Origin: G016756615 sp035556195
GTDB taxonomy: Bacteria; Pseudomonadota; Alphaproteobacteria; Rhizobiales; Rhizobiaceae
DNA: 64,000 nt
NCBI GenBank assembly: GCA_035556195.1
Contig: DATMFK010000015.1
Location: 124,001-188,000 of the forward strand
Direction of reading: 5' to 3'
The notes under the pieces were generated by a model. It saw only the letters and a program-made list of their open reading frames with translations. It made no database searches and was not told the DNA's origin. This document shows positions 47,826 through 57,250 of the stretch, piece by piece. The position numbers and the translations under genes were made by a program. Each line of letters begins with the position of its first letter. Position 1 is the first letter of the stretch.

Positions 47826-48737
47826 ATGCCAACGGATTTCCGACAGATGAAAAGAGTTAGAAAGGCTGTTTTTCCCGTCGCGGGTCTCGGAACCCGCTTT
47901 CTGCCGGCGACCAAGGCGGTGCCGAAGGAAATGCTGACGGTCGTCGACCGCCCGGTCATCCAGTATGTGGTCGACGAAGCCAGGGAAGCGGGGATCGAAC
48001 ATTTCATCTTCGTGACCGGCCGCAACAAGACCGTCATCGAGGATCATTTCGACGTCCAGTTCGAGCTCTACAACACGCTCGCCCAGCGCGGGAAGGACGA
48101 TCAGCTGGAGAAGCTTCAGCGCCTCCAGCCGACGCCCGGTCAGACCAGCTATACGCGCCAGCAGGTACCGCTCGGCCTTGGCCATGCCGTATGGTGCGCC
48201 CGCGATCTCGTCGGCAACGAGCCATTCGCGCTGCTATTGCCCGACATGATCATGCAGTCCGAGAAGAGCTGCCTGAAGGATATGGTCGAGCTTTACGAGC
48301 ATACGGGCGGCAACATCGTCGCGGTGCAGGAATGCGACCCGGCCGAGGCGCATAAATACGGCATCGTCGGCAGGGGGGAATCCGCCCATAGCGGTTTTCG
48401 CATCACCGAGATGGTCGAGAAGCCGAAGCCGGGCACGGCGCCCTCCAATCTCTACATCAATGGCCGCTACATCCTGCAGCCGGAGATCTTCGGCATATTG
48501 GAGCAGCAGGAACGCGGTGCCGGCAACGAGATCCAGCTCACCGACGCCATGCTGAAGCTCGCCAACCAACAAGCCTTTTACGGCTATCACTTCCACGGCC
48601 GGACATTCGATTGCGGCTCGCCGGAAGGTTTCGTCGAGGCGAATGTCGCTTTCGCGCTTTGGCGGCCGGATATGTATGCCAGGCTTGCCGACACGATCGA
48701 GGGCCTTGTGAGAGAGGCTAAGGCGACCGGGCGGTAG
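47826..48737 (+). CDS. galU: UTP-glucose-1-phosphate uridylyltransferase
   Basis: A 303-aa enzyme that makes UDP-glucose, the donor for exopolysaccharide, LPS core and cyclic glucans. Nucleotide-binding signature FPVAGLGTRFLPATKAVPKE (about 16-35), DRPVIQYVVDEA, PLGLGHAVWCAR and NEIQLTDAM. Length and motifs fit GalU. The ATG at 47826 has GGGGAGG about ten bases upstream; a start seven codons later (MKRVRKAVF) is the other option. It converges with the outer-membrane protein gene, with 16 bases between stops. Confidence 0.95.
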   Translation: MPTDFRQMKRVRKAVFPVAGLGTRFLPATKAVPKEMLTVVDRPVIQYVVDEAREAGIEHFIFVTGRNKTVIEDHFDVQFELYNTLAQRGKDDQLEKLQRLQPTPGQTSYTRQQVPLGLGHAVWCARDLVGNEPFALLLPDMIMQSEKSCLKDMVELYEHTGGNIVAVQECDPAEAHKYGIVGRGESAHSGFRITEMVEKPKPGTAPSNLYINGRYILQPEIFGILEQQERGAGNEIQLTDAMLKLANQQAFYGYHFHGRTFDCGSPEGFVEANVAFALWRPDMYARLADTIEGLVREAKATGR

Positions 48738-48753
48738 GCTGCCCGGCACCGGT

Positions 48754-50478
48754 TCAGCGCTGCAATCTCATGCCAAGGAAGATGCTGTTCGCCTCGTAGC
48801 CGCGTCCCGGTATGGTGCTGGTCTGGCGTTCATGGCGGGCCCGGGTCGTGAGGCCGACATAGCGGTTCAGCCAATAGGTCAGGCCGGCCTCGGCGCCCAG
48901 CGTGAGATCGTGGCCGCCGATGCCCGCATAGTCGCGATAGGCTGCGCCGAACGCAATGTTGCCGGTGAGGTTGGCGCGCATCTCCCGCTGCACGTCGAGA
49001 CGCGCGGCGTAAAGCAGCGAGCCGCTTTCATCGACTGCCGTCGCGCTTTCCACGGTCGTCGCCGCCGACAGTCCGACGATCGTTCCGCGTATAGGCGACC
49101 AGGCCAAGTCGGCGTCGATCGTCGGCCCCGAGACGGGGACGAGACGCGGATCATCGAAGCGCTCCTCGATCCATCCGGCCGATATCTCGCCCTCGAGCTT
49201 CTCGTTGATGTCGACCGCCACGCCGGCGCGCGCGCCGAGTCGGTTGGTCGAGCGCTGGAAGCCATTGCTATCGGTCTCGAGCTGATAGTCGCGCCGGCCC
49301 ACCTCGACCTCCGCGAAGGGCGTCAGGGCGGGCGAGAGTTCGTAGCCGCCGCGCAGGACGAGTGTGCCGAGCGTCGAGTCGCGGTCCTGCTGGGAAATGG
49401 TTCCGCCCGTCGGCAGTTCGGCGTCACCATACCAATCCCGTTCAGCCCTGCCGGTGACGGCGAAACGAAGCCGTCCCAGATCCTTCTCCAGCCCAAGGCT
49501 GCCGAGCAGGGTTTGCCGGATCGGCCGTCCGACCGTCTCCACGATGGTGGCGGGCGAAGAGGCGGACTCCGGAGCGATCACATAGCCCAGGCTTGCGAGG
49601 GCACGGTAGTCATAGCCGAGATCGAGCTCTAGGGCGCCATCGAAGCCTGCCGATTTTTCGTCAAGTTCCGCGCCGGAGACGGATTCGCGAAGCGTTCCGA
49701 AGGCGTTGAAGCTCGCGGAATGCCGCGACCAGTCGGAAATCGCGTTCAGCCGCAGCGTGGTCTCCGACAGCACGGCCGATTCCGGCACAGGGCTGAAATC
49801 GGCGTTCGACGTTCCGGTCAACCCGGTTTCGAGCGACGGACGAACCGTGAATGTGCCGAGCCGCAGGCCGAGCGGTGCGTAGGGGGCCTCGCCATCCTGG
49901 CGCGCGATCCGCTCGATCGCCTGGGCGCGGCCTGCGCCCGGATCGAGCCTGAGATCGACAGCCCTGTCTATGGTGTCGACCCGCACCGTGCCGGGGGGCG
50001 TATCGTCGATTTCGATCGTGCTCTCGGGGTCGAGCTCCGGGGTTGTGGGCTGGTCGATAGGTTCGGCACGTAGTTGTTCAGCGCGTCCGCGCGCCGTGGT
50101 GGGGGGCCGCGTCGGCAGTGGCGCCGGTTCGTCGGCGAACGCATCGTCCGGCTGTGCGTCGGGAAAAAGGGACTCCTCCCGACCTGAACTTCCTCCATCA
50201 TCGGCAACCGCGCCTTCGCTCCGCGGCTCGTATTGCGGCGATGGAATTCCCGCTGACTGTTGCTGTGGCGGTTGTCGGGGCGCCAGCGGTGAGCGGTGGC
50301 CGGCGAGCGGACTTCGCAGCAGGTCGTTGTTGATGTCGGTTTCCGTGACGGAACCGCGCAGCGCCATCGTGTCCTGCGCAATGGCAGGCATGACGCATCC
50401 GAGCGCCGCCCCCGAAATCAGGACGAAGGCGCCGAACCTCGCGCGTTTTCCCGTGGGTTGAGCCCCTGACATCGCCAC
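48754..50478 (-). CDS. Large outer-membrane beta-barrel protein
   Basis: A 574-aa exported protein. Signal peptide (FGAFVLISGAALGCVMPAIA, cleavage near 34) followed by a Pro/Gln/Asp-rich segment of about 140 residues, then about 380 residues of alternating strands (RPSLETGLTGTSNADFSP, SASFNAFGTLRESVSGAEL, LDLGYDYRALASLGYV) ending in the aromatic strand SIFLGMRLQR. This fits an outer-membrane barrel of the BBP2-like type seen in rhizobia. The linker could cross the periplasm or bind peptidoglycan. The function is unknown; proximity to galU and the KdsD-like gene hints at envelope polysaccharide work. Confidence 0.72.
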   Translation of the reverse strand: MAMSGAQPTGKRARFGAFVLISGAALGCVMPAIAQDTMALRGSVTETDINNDLLRSPLAGHRSPLAPRQPPQQQSAGIPSPQYEPRSEGAVADDGGSSGREESLFPDAQPDDAFADEPAPLPTRPPTTARGRAEQLRAEPIDQPTTPELDPESTIEIDDTPPGTVRVDTIDRAVDLRLDPGAGRAQAIERIARQDGEAPYAPLGLRLGTFTVRPSLETGLTGTSNADFSPVPESAVLSETTLRLNAISDWSRHSASFNAFGTLRESVSGAELDEKSAGFDGALELDLGYDYRALASLGYVIAPESASSPATIVETVGRPIRQTLLGSLGLEKDLGRLRFAVTGRAERDWYGDAELPTGGTISQQDRDSTLGTLVLRGGYELSPALTPFAEVEVGRRDYQLETDSNGFQRSTNRLGARAGVAVDINEKLEGEISAGWIEERFDDPRLVPVSGPTIDADLAWSPIRGTIVGLSAATTVESATAVDESGSLLYAARLDVQREMRANLTGNIAFGAAYRDYAGIGGHDLTLGAEAGLTYWLNRYVGLTTRARHERQTSTIPGRGYEANSIFLGMRLQR

Positions 50479-50662
50479 CCTAGCCCCGGCGCCGTGGCGC
50501 CAACCTTACCGGACCGTAAATCCCTGTGGTTAACGGAGGGTTGAAGCGGGAGAACCGCGAGTTGCGGAGATCGCAGACCATGCATGCGCCGATGGACAGG
50601 CCTGAACGAACAGGCTAGAGCCCCGGGAAGGAAGACGAGAACATGAAGTTGGAGATCGGCAG

Positions 50663-51646
50663 GTGAAGAAAAAAGCGGACCGGGAAGCCGCGATCGCCTC
50701 CGCATTGCGAACCGTGAGGACTGAACAGGCCGGCCTCGCGGCGCTCGCGGAAGCCCTCGACAACGGACTGGCAGGGCCCTTCGCCCGCGCGGCGGAAATC
50801 CTGTCGGTCATCCGCGGACGCGTCATCGTCACCGGCGTCGGCAAGAGCGGGCATATCGGCTCGAAAATTGCCGCAACACTCGCCTCGACCGGAACGCCGG
50901 CCTTCTTCGTCCACCCGGCCGAAGCCAATCACGGCGATCTCGGCATGATCGCGCGCGACGACGGCATCGTCGCGATATCATGGTCGGGGGAGACGACCGA
51001 GCTGAAGGGAATCGTCGCCTACGCAAAGCGTTTTTCGATTCCGCTCGTCGCGATAACTGCGGGCGAGACATCTACGCTGGCGCGCGAGGCGAGCGTGGTC
51101 ATCTGCCTGCCGCGAGCGGCCGAGGCCTGTCCGCACGGGCTGGCGCCCACCACCTCGGCGACCATGCAACTCGTTGTCGGCGATGCCCTGGCGATCGCGC
51201 TGCTGGAGGCTAGGGGCTTCACGCCCGAGCATTTCCGGACCTTCCATCCCGGCGGCCAGCTTGGCGCCAACCTTACCCAGATCCGCGATGTCATGCATGT
51301 AGGCGACGAGGTGCCGCTTGTCCCCACGGGAACCGGCATGGCGGAGGCGATCGCCGAGATCTCGCGCAAGAGCTTCGGCTGCGTGGCCGTCACGGGTTCG
51401 GATGGCCGGCTGATCGGAATCATCACGGACGGAGACCTGCGCCGCAAGATCGGCATGGACATACTGCCCATGACCGTCGATCAGGTCATGACCCCCAATC
51501 CGAAAACGGTCACACCCGATACGCTCGCCGCCACCGCCCTTCAACTTATCAACTCCTCGGCCATCACGTCGCTGATGGTGGTGGAAGAGGGCAGGCCGGT
51601 CGGCCTCGTGCACCTGCATGATCTGCTCAGGATCGGTGTGGCCTAG
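50663..51646 (+). CDS. kdsD: KpsF/GutQ-type arabinose-5-phosphate isomerase
   Basis: A 327-aa sugar-phosphate isomerase that turns ribulose-5-phosphate into arabinose-5-phosphate, the first step to KDO for LPS. SIS domain (about 40-175: GRVIVTGVGKSGHIGSKIAATL, AISWSGETTELK) and tandem CBS domains (about 205-325: DVMHVGDEVPLV, VDQVMTPNPKTVTPDTLA). The start is GTG 50663, with GGAG upstream. Other kds genes are not adjacent, so the symbol is a family-level call. Confidence 0.87.
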   Translation: MKKKADREAAIASALRTVRTEQAGLAALAEALDNGLAGPFARAAEILSVIRGRVIVTGVGKSGHIGSKIAATLASTGTPAFFVHPAEANHGDLGMIARDDGIVAISWSGETTELKGIVAYAKRFSIPLVAITAGETSTLAREASVVICLPRAAEACPHGLAPTTSATMQLVVGDALAIALLEARGFTPEHFRTFHPGGQLGANLTQIRDVMHVGDEVPLVPTGTGMAEAIAEISRKSFGCVAVTGSDGRLIGIITDGDLRRKIGMDILPMTVDQVMTPNPKTVTPDTLAATALQLINSSAITSLMVVEEGRPVGLVHLHDLLRIGVA

Positions 51647-51724
51647 ACGAGCGAATGGGAATTAGAGAGTAGGGAAAGAAGAGAGCTCGCGCCTTCCGCG
51701 CCGCTTGGGTGCATCCGCTGTTCG

Positions 51725-52189
51725 CTACACCGCCTCCACCACCAGCTCCAAATCCAGATCCGTTGCAGCCGCCACCCGCACGGTGGTGCCGACAGGCAGG
51801 TCCGGCCCGGAAACCCGCCACACTGTGTCGCCGATCTTGATGCGGCCACGACCATTGACGATCGGCTCCGTCAAGGTCGCTGTGCGGCCGATCAATTGGT
51901 CGCCGCGACGATTGAGCAAGGGCTGGTCGGTCTGATTGCCGCGCCCGGACATGACTTTCTTGCCTGCGTAGGCGGCAAGAAGCGACAGGACGAGGAAGAC
52001 CAGGACCTGGGCCTGCCATATCCAGAAGCTCGCATTCCACAACAATAGCGAGGCCGCGCCGGTCGCCAGGGCGGCAAGCCCGATCCACAACAGGAAGATG
52101 CCCGGCACGACGATCTCCAGGGCCAGCAGGAGAAAGCCGAGAACCATCCAGTTCCAGGGTCCGAGTTCCGCGAAGACGCGGTCGAGCAT
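51725..52189 (-). CDS. NfeD-family membrane protein
   Basis: A 154-aa membrane protein of the short NfeD type: three or four hydrophobic helices (WNWMVLGFLLLALEIVVPGIFLLW, LVFLVLSLLAAYAG) and a C-terminal OB-fold-like domain (about 95-154: LIGRTATLTEPIVNGRGRIKIGDTVWRV). NfeD proteins act with stomatin-type SPFH proteins in membrane microdomains or membrane quality control. The SPFH gene lies 17 bases upstream in the same operon, which supports this pairing. Confidence 0.9.
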   Translation of the reverse strand: MLDRVFAELGPWNWMVLGFLLLALEIVVPGIFLLWIGLAALATGAASLLLWNASFWIWQAQVLVFLVLSLLAAYAGKKVMSGRGNQTDQPLLNRRGDQLIGRTATLTEPIVNGRGRIKIGDTVWRVSGPDLPVGTTVRVAAATDLDLELVVEAV

Positions 52190-52206
52190 CGGGGGTCCCC
52201 TGCCGG

Positions 52207-53190
52207 TCAGTTCTGGCCCGTGCGCGGGGGGCGGCTCGTCGAACGCGGCGTGCCGGCCGCGCCGTCCGGCCCGTCTCCGAACACTTCCTTGGCGATCGCG
52301 CCGATGCCGCCGAGCGAGCCGATGAGCGACGAAGCTTCTAGCGGCATCAGAACGACCTTGTTGTTGGTGGCCGAACCGATCCGCGTCAGCGCCTCCGTGT
52401 ATTTTTGGGCCACGAAATAGTTGATCGCCTGGACGTCTCCCTTGGTGATGGCTTCGGACACGACCTGCGTGGCGCGCGCCTCCGCCTCGGCTGCGCGCTC
52501 GCGCGCTTCGGCGTCACGGAAAGCGGCTTCCCGGCGGCCCTCCGCCTCCAGAACCTGGGCCTGTTTCTTGCCTTCGGCCTCCAGGATCTGCGACTGCTTC
52601 TTGCCTTCGGCCTCCAGCACCTGCGCCCGCTTGTCGCGCTCGGCCATCATTTGCCGCGCCATGGATTCGACCAGGTTGGCCGGAGGGTTGATGTCCTTGA
52701 TCTCCACGCGCGTGATCTTGATGCCCCAGGGATGCGCCGCTTCGTCGACGACGCGCAGGAGCCGCTCATTGATCGCGTCGCGATTGGAGAGCAACTCGTC
52801 GAGATCCATCGAGCCCATGACGGTGCGGATGTTGGTCATCGTGAGATTGAGGATGGCGTTCTGCAGCCCGGAAACCTGATAGGCGGCCTGCGGCGCGTTG
52901 AGCACCTGGTAGAAGGCGACCCCATCCACCGCGACACTGGCATTGTCGCGGGTGATGACGTCCTGCGTCGGCACGTCGAGCACCTGTTCCATCATGTTCA
53001 TCCTCGCGCCGATGCGGTCGACAAACGGAACGATGAGGTTGAGACCGGGCGTGAGCGTCTTCGTGTAGCGACCAAAGCGCTCGACGGTGTAGTTGTAGCC
53101 TTGAGGTACCGTCTTGATGCTGGTGAACAGCACCAGAAGAACAAGAATGGCGAGCACCGGAATGATGACGTCAGAACCGGTAAAAGGCAT
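52207..53190 (-). CDS. SPFH/Band 7 stomatin-like protein (QmcA type)
   Basis: A 327-aa inner-membrane scaffold protein. N-terminal helix IIPVLAILVLLVLFTSI, then the Band 7 domain (about 20-180: VPQGYNYTVERFGRYTKTLTPG, GIKITRVEIKDINPP). A charged coiled coil carries three near-identical 11-residue units built on LEAEGKKQ (about 195-230), followed by EARERAAEAEARATQVV. The C-terminus is low-complexity. It is encoded just before NfeD, as is usual for this pair. Likely roles are membrane microdomains and protease or quality-control scaffolding. Confidence 0.92.
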   Translation of the reverse strand: MPFTGSDVIIPVLAILVLLVLFTSIKTVPQGYNYTVERFGRYTKTLTPGLNLIVPFVDRIGARMNMMEQVLDVPTQDVITRDNASVAVDGVAFYQVLNAPQAAYQVSGLQNAILNLTMTNIRTVMGSMDLDELLSNRDAINERLLRVVDEAAHPWGIKITRVEIKDINPPANLVESMARQMMAERDKRAQVLEAEGKKQSQILEAEGKKQAQVLEAEGRREAAFRDAEARERAAEAEARATQVVSEAITKGDVQAINYFVAQKYTEALTRIGSATNNKVVLMPLEASSLIGSLGGIGAIAKEVFGDGPDGAAGTPRSTSRPPRTGQN

Positions 53191-53461
53191 TGGGCCCTCC
53201 CTGACTGGCTATGTTGCCGACACGGTCCGGCAGCCAGCACCGGACGTGCGAGACTTAAAGCATTTCACAACCTGTGGGAATCACCCGACGGCGCATGAAA
53301 GGGGCCAAAACAAAGGGATAGAACGTCGCGCCGAGGCCGGCCGGCATGACATGTCAGTGCCGATATTTCGTTGGCACAATCCCCGGTTGAGAAGGCGGGG
53401 TTCCGTAGCCGGTGCGTCCCGCCCTTTTCTCAAAGCTTCCGGGCGAGACCAGCAGATCCCC

Positions 53462-54523
53462 TCAGAGCCAGCCGAGAAGCTCGCGACGCACCATCGCCTC
53501 GATGACCGCCATGCCTTCGTCGCTGTCGTTGAGGCAGGGGATATGGGAGAAATGCTTGCCGCCGCCATGCAGGAATATTTCCCGCGCCTCCACATCGATC
53601 TCCTCCAGCGTCTCGATACAGTCGGCCGAGAAACCGGGATTGAGGATGGCGATCGACTTCACGCCCTCGGCGGCGAGCCTCTCGACCGTCTTGTCCGTAT
53701 AGGGCTGCAGCCATTCCTGGGCCCCGAAACGTGACTGGAAGCATGTGATGAGCCGGCCTTTCTTCCAGCCGAGCCTTTCATCGAGCAGCCGCGTGGTGTC
53801 CAGGCAATGCTGCCGGTAAGGATCGCCCTTGTCGGAGTAGGGCTTTGGAATACCGTGATAGGAGGCGATCACCACTTCCGGGTCGAAATCGAGCGTCGCG
53901 AGGTGGTTCTCCACCGAGCGGGCAAGCGCTTCGATGTAGACGGGCTCGTCATAATAGGGCGGAACGCTGCGCACGGCAGGCGCGTCGCGCATCGTCGCCA
54001 GCGCGCGGAACAGCTTGTCGTTGGCAGTCGCCGTCGTGGTGGCGGAATATTGCGGATAGAGCGGAAAGGTGAGAACGCGGTCGCAGCCCGCCTTCTTCAT
54101 CTTCTCTACCACGCTGGCGATCGAGGGATTGCCATAACGCATGGCATAATCCACGACGATGCGAGGCTCGTCCGAGAGGATCGCGGCGAGCTTTTCGCTC
54201 TGGGCGCGCGTATAGGTGCGCAGCGGCGACTCGTCGCGCTCCCGGTTCCAGATCTTGGCGTAGTTCGCGCCTGCCTTTTTTGGCCGTGTGGTCAGCACCA
54301 GCCCGTACAGGATCGGGTACCAGATCGCCTTGTTGAGTTCGATCACACGAGGATCCGACAGGAACTCCCGCAAATACCGCCACATCGACCAGTAATCGGT
54401 GCCGTCGGGCGTGCCGAGATTGACGAGCAGCACACCGATCTTGCCGTCGCGAACGGCGGCGATGCCGGGAAACGGCGCGTCGGCCTTCTCCTCGGGAGCA
54501 ATATCGGCATCTGCAGCTTTCAT
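53462..54523 (-). CDS. hemH: Ferrochelatase
   Basis: A 353-aa enzyme that inserts ferrous iron into protoporphyrin IX, the last step of heme synthesis. IGVLLVNLGTPDGTDYWSMWRYLREFLSDPRV is typical of the N-terminus, ASYHGIPKPYSDKGDPY carries the catalytic His, TCFQSRFGAQEWLQPYT is the conserved core, and NPGFSADCIETLEEIDVE contains the conserved Glu/Asp. The start was set at ATG 54523 (MKAADADIAPEE) with GAGGCCAGG upstream; further upstream ATGs add 21 residues without family similarity. Confidence 0.95.
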   Translation of the reverse strand: MKAADADIAPEEKADAPFPGIAAVRDGKIGVLLVNLGTPDGTDYWSMWRYLREFLSDPRVIELNKAIWYPILYGLVLTTRPKKAGANYAKIWNRERDESPLRTYTRAQSEKLAAILSDEPRIVVDYAMRYGNPSIASVVEKMKKAGCDRVLTFPLYPQYSATTTATANDKLFRALATMRDAPAVRSVPPYYDEPVYIEALARSVENHLATLDFDPEVVIASYHGIPKPYSDKGDPYRQHCLDTTRLLDERLGWKKGRLITCFQSRFGAQEWLQPYTDKTVERLAAEGVKSIAILNPGFSADCIETLEEIDVEAREIFLHGGGKHFSHIPCLNDSDEGMAVIEAMVRRELLGWL

Positions 54524-54706
54524 CCTGGCCTCGTTGCTGGAGCGTGGCGAAACGGCGACGCCGCTCATCTTTGCACGAACAAACAATGCAGCGGCTACTC
54601 CGACAATTCGGAGCCGCCGCTTGCGCCGAAAACTAGCGATCGGCAGGACGAATTCAATGGACCTTGTGGCCGCAGGGGCTGGGCGGAGCAGCCTGGCTGC
54701 GGCCGT

Positions 54707-56569
54707 TCATGATGCCGGTGGAATCTTCAAGTTCGTGCCGACCGGCAGCCGACGTGGCTGGAGCCTGGGGTTGGCCTCGGAAATCACCTTCCACTTGGCT
54801 CCGTTGCCGTAGAATTTCTCGGCGAGATCCCAATAGGTGTCGCCGTTGACGATGACGTGCCCGGTCTCGCCTGCTGGGGCGGCCGACGCTGCGGCTGTCT
54901 GGGTGGGCGTCTGCGCAGCGGCGGCAGGCTTTTCCGGCTCGGCCGCTGTGATGGCGCCGGCTCCGAGCTCCGTGATGCGACCTTCGAGCTTGGGCGTATA
55001 GGGCCGGTTCGCCGCGAGATAGTCGGCCACCACCTGTTCGAGGCTCGGACCGAAATCATAGGCGTTCTTGGCGTTTGAGGCGAAGAGCTCGTAGCCGTCG
55101 CCGCCCGCACGCACGAAGTTGTTGGTCGCGACCATGTAGAGCTTTTCAGGATCCAGCGGCTTCCACGCGCCATCCTCCATCACCTCGATCGACTTGATTC
55201 GGCCTTGGCCAGGCTTGACCGATCGATCGAATGTGTATTTGAGGCCGCCGACCTGCGGGAACCTGCCCTTTCCTTCCTCGATCTCGCTGACGCCGGCTTC
55301 GAGCGACGCCGCCAGGTCTTTGCCGGTGAGCTGGAAGGTTGCCAGCGTGTTCTGGAAGGGCAGCACGGTGAGCACGTCTCCCATGGTGACGATGCCCTGG
55401 TCGATGGAAGCCCGGATGCCGCCGCCGTTCTGAATGGCGATGGTCACGCCCTGGCCCTTCACGCGATCGATGATGGCGTCGGTGATGAGGTTGCCCATCT
55501 CGCATTCCTTCGCGCGGCAGCTTTCCCGGCTGCCGTCGATCGGCCTCGTGGCCTCGGAGACTTCCTTCTTCTTCAGCTCCTCGATCGGCGCGCCAAGCTC
55601 CTTCACTCGTGCGAGCACGGCCTCGTCGGGCTTGATCGACTTGTCGAGAAGGATCGGATCGCCCTTGGCCTCCTTGACGACGCCGTTGTCGTCGAAGACG
55701 ACTTTGAACTCGCCGAGATATTTCGAATAGGAGGCAGCCTGGGTCACCGGGACCTTGTAGCCCTCCGGATTGTCGATCATGGTCGGGTAGGGCCCTTCGG
55801 CTTTCGCGTCGGTGTTCGAGAGCAGCGAATGCGAATGGCCACCGACCACGACGTCCACACCCGGAATCCGGGCGATCGCCTCCTTGTCGCGCGGATAGCC
55901 GACATGCGTCAGCGCGATGATCTTGTTGACACCCTGCGCCTTGAGCTTTTCGACTTCGGCAGTGATCTTCGCCACGTCCTCCTCGAACGCGATGTGCGGG
56001 CCTGGCGCGGCGAGCTCAGGCGTGTCGTTGGCCACCGCTCCGACGATGCCGATCTTCTGGCCGCCGATATCGAGCACGATGGAGGGCTTGATCCGATCGC
56101 CGACCTTCGACTGGGCATCAGGGCGGACATTCGCGCTCAGAACCGGGAACTGCGCCTTCTCAAGGAATGGCACGAGCGCATCCTCGCCGTCATCGAACTC
56201 GTGATTGCCGACGGTCATGGCGTCGAACTTCATGAGGTTCAGGAATTCGCCCTCGGCGGCACCCTTGTAGGTGGTGTAGAACAGCGAACCCTGGAAATTG
56301 TCGCCGCCATTGAGCAGAAGCACGTTCTGGCCCTCGAGAGCCTTGCGGCGTTCGTTGATCGCGGTCACCAGCCGGGCGGCGCCGCCGAAGCATTCATCCT
56401 TGCCTTCTTCCTCGGCCGAACAGGTGGATTCGAACTTGTTGTTGGATTCGATGCGGCTGTGCCAGTCGTTGATGTGGAGAATGTTCAAAGTATAGTCGGC
56501 AAAGGATGCACTTGCCGACAGCGCGAGAGCCGAAGCCGCGGCTGTCGCGATCGCAGCGATCTTCTTCAT
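54707..56569 (-). CDS. 5'-nucleotidase family metallophosphatase with C-terminal LysM domain
   Basis: A 620-aa periplasmic protein. Signal peptide (ATAAASALALSASASFA, cleavage near 24). Metallophosphatase domain with HINDWHSR (32-39), NGGDNFQGS (87-95), GNHEFDDG (121-128), THVGYPRD and GGHSHSLL, all dimetal ligands present. 5'-nucleotidase C-terminal domain with QNGGGIRASI and RAGGDGYELF. An Ala/Pro-rich linker (about 545-570) leads to a LysM (about 572-618: VNGDTYWDLAEKFYGNGAKWKVI) that should hold the enzyme on peptidoglycan. It likely salvages nucleotides or phosphate; UshA-like enzymes usually lack LysM. Confidence 0.9.
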   Translation of the reverse strand: MKKIAAIATAAASALALSASASFADYTLNILHINDWHSRIESNNKFESTCSAEEEGKDECFGGAARLVTAINERRKALEGQNVLLLNGGDNFQGSLFYTTYKGAAEGEFLNLMKFDAMTVGNHEFDDGEDALVPFLEKAQFPVLSANVRPDAQSKVGDRIKPSIVLDIGGQKIGIVGAVANDTPELAAPGPHIAFEEDVAKITAEVEKLKAQGVNKIIALTHVGYPRDKEAIARIPGVDVVVGGHSHSLLSNTDAKAEGPYPTMIDNPEGYKVPVTQAASYSKYLGEFKVVFDDNGVVKEAKGDPILLDKSIKPDEAVLARVKELGAPIEELKKKEVSEATRPIDGSRESCRAKECEMGNLITDAIIDRVKGQGVTIAIQNGGGIRASIDQGIVTMGDVLTVLPFQNTLATFQLTGKDLAASLEAGVSEIEEGKGRFPQVGGLKYTFDRSVKPGQGRIKSIEVMEDGAWKPLDPEKLYMVATNNFVRAGGDGYELFASNAKNAYDFGPSLEQVVADYLAANRPYTPKLEGRITELGAGAITAAEPEKPAAAAQTPTQTAAASAAPAGETGHVIVNGDTYWDLAEKFYGNGAKWKVISEANPRLQPRRLPVGTNLKIPPAS

Positions 56570-57250
56570 TCCTGACCTCCCGAGATGATCGATGGTGGCT
56601 TAGCGCCACTCCTTGACCATCATGTAACGAAGTTCCCCTGTGACGGGTCGGCCCCGATCCGGCTTATCCCGTCCCACATGTTCACACTGCGATTTCATCG
56701 ATGCAAGCGGAAACGCCGTGGCTTCCGGTGGGAACAGTCGCGTTGGTCGCGTCGGGAATGCCGGGGCAATAGCGAAGCCGGCGAAGTGCGGATTGGGGGC
56801 GTGCAACTTTATCAGCTCGGCCTCGCGCAGGACGGGTCTCCGCCTCGGCTTCGCCGAGCCGCCCCCGCTGTCGTGCTGCAATGTTCACACATCTGGGAGT
56901 ACGGCTTGGACGGTGTAATTCATCGCTCGATGCCCAACGGTGCAGAACCGCGCGGCCGAACGGCAGCGATAGCAGCCATTGTCCGGTCCTATCGTACCGT
57001 CCAAGATGTGTGAATCCGACAGCACCGTCGTGAGGCGCACGCTCGGCCCCTTTCTCTTCCCTACAAAGAAGGGGAGAGGTGGCTCGGCGGAGCGAGACGG
57101 AGAGGGGGGCCGCACGCCAACGTTCTGCAACGGATCGCCGCCGGGCAACCGTGCAGGCCTTCCGGGAGGTCCTCGCAATCCGGCAATGGCGCGCGAGCAC
57201 CCGCAGATCAGGGCGCCTTGCGTCCTCGCCGCAGAATGATCCAGTGAACG
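56570..57250. other. 681-base gene-free region with distant inverted repeat
   Basis: No frame here looks protein-like. TTCACACATCT (56884-56894) and AGATGTGTGAA (57004-57014) are exact inverted copies 109 bases apart, each flanked by TTGGACGGT or its complement ACCGTCCAA. CTCGGC-TTC-GCCGAG (56844-56858) is a tight hairpin. A CT-rich/GA-rich stem around 57050-57075 resembles intergenic palindromes common in these genomes. Confidence 0.5.

Noticed and set aside
56585..57013. 142-codon plus-strand frame in the empty region upstream of the 5'-nucleotidase
   Set aside because: No fold-like pattern, no ribosome site, and it contains one arm of the inverted repeat; probably random.
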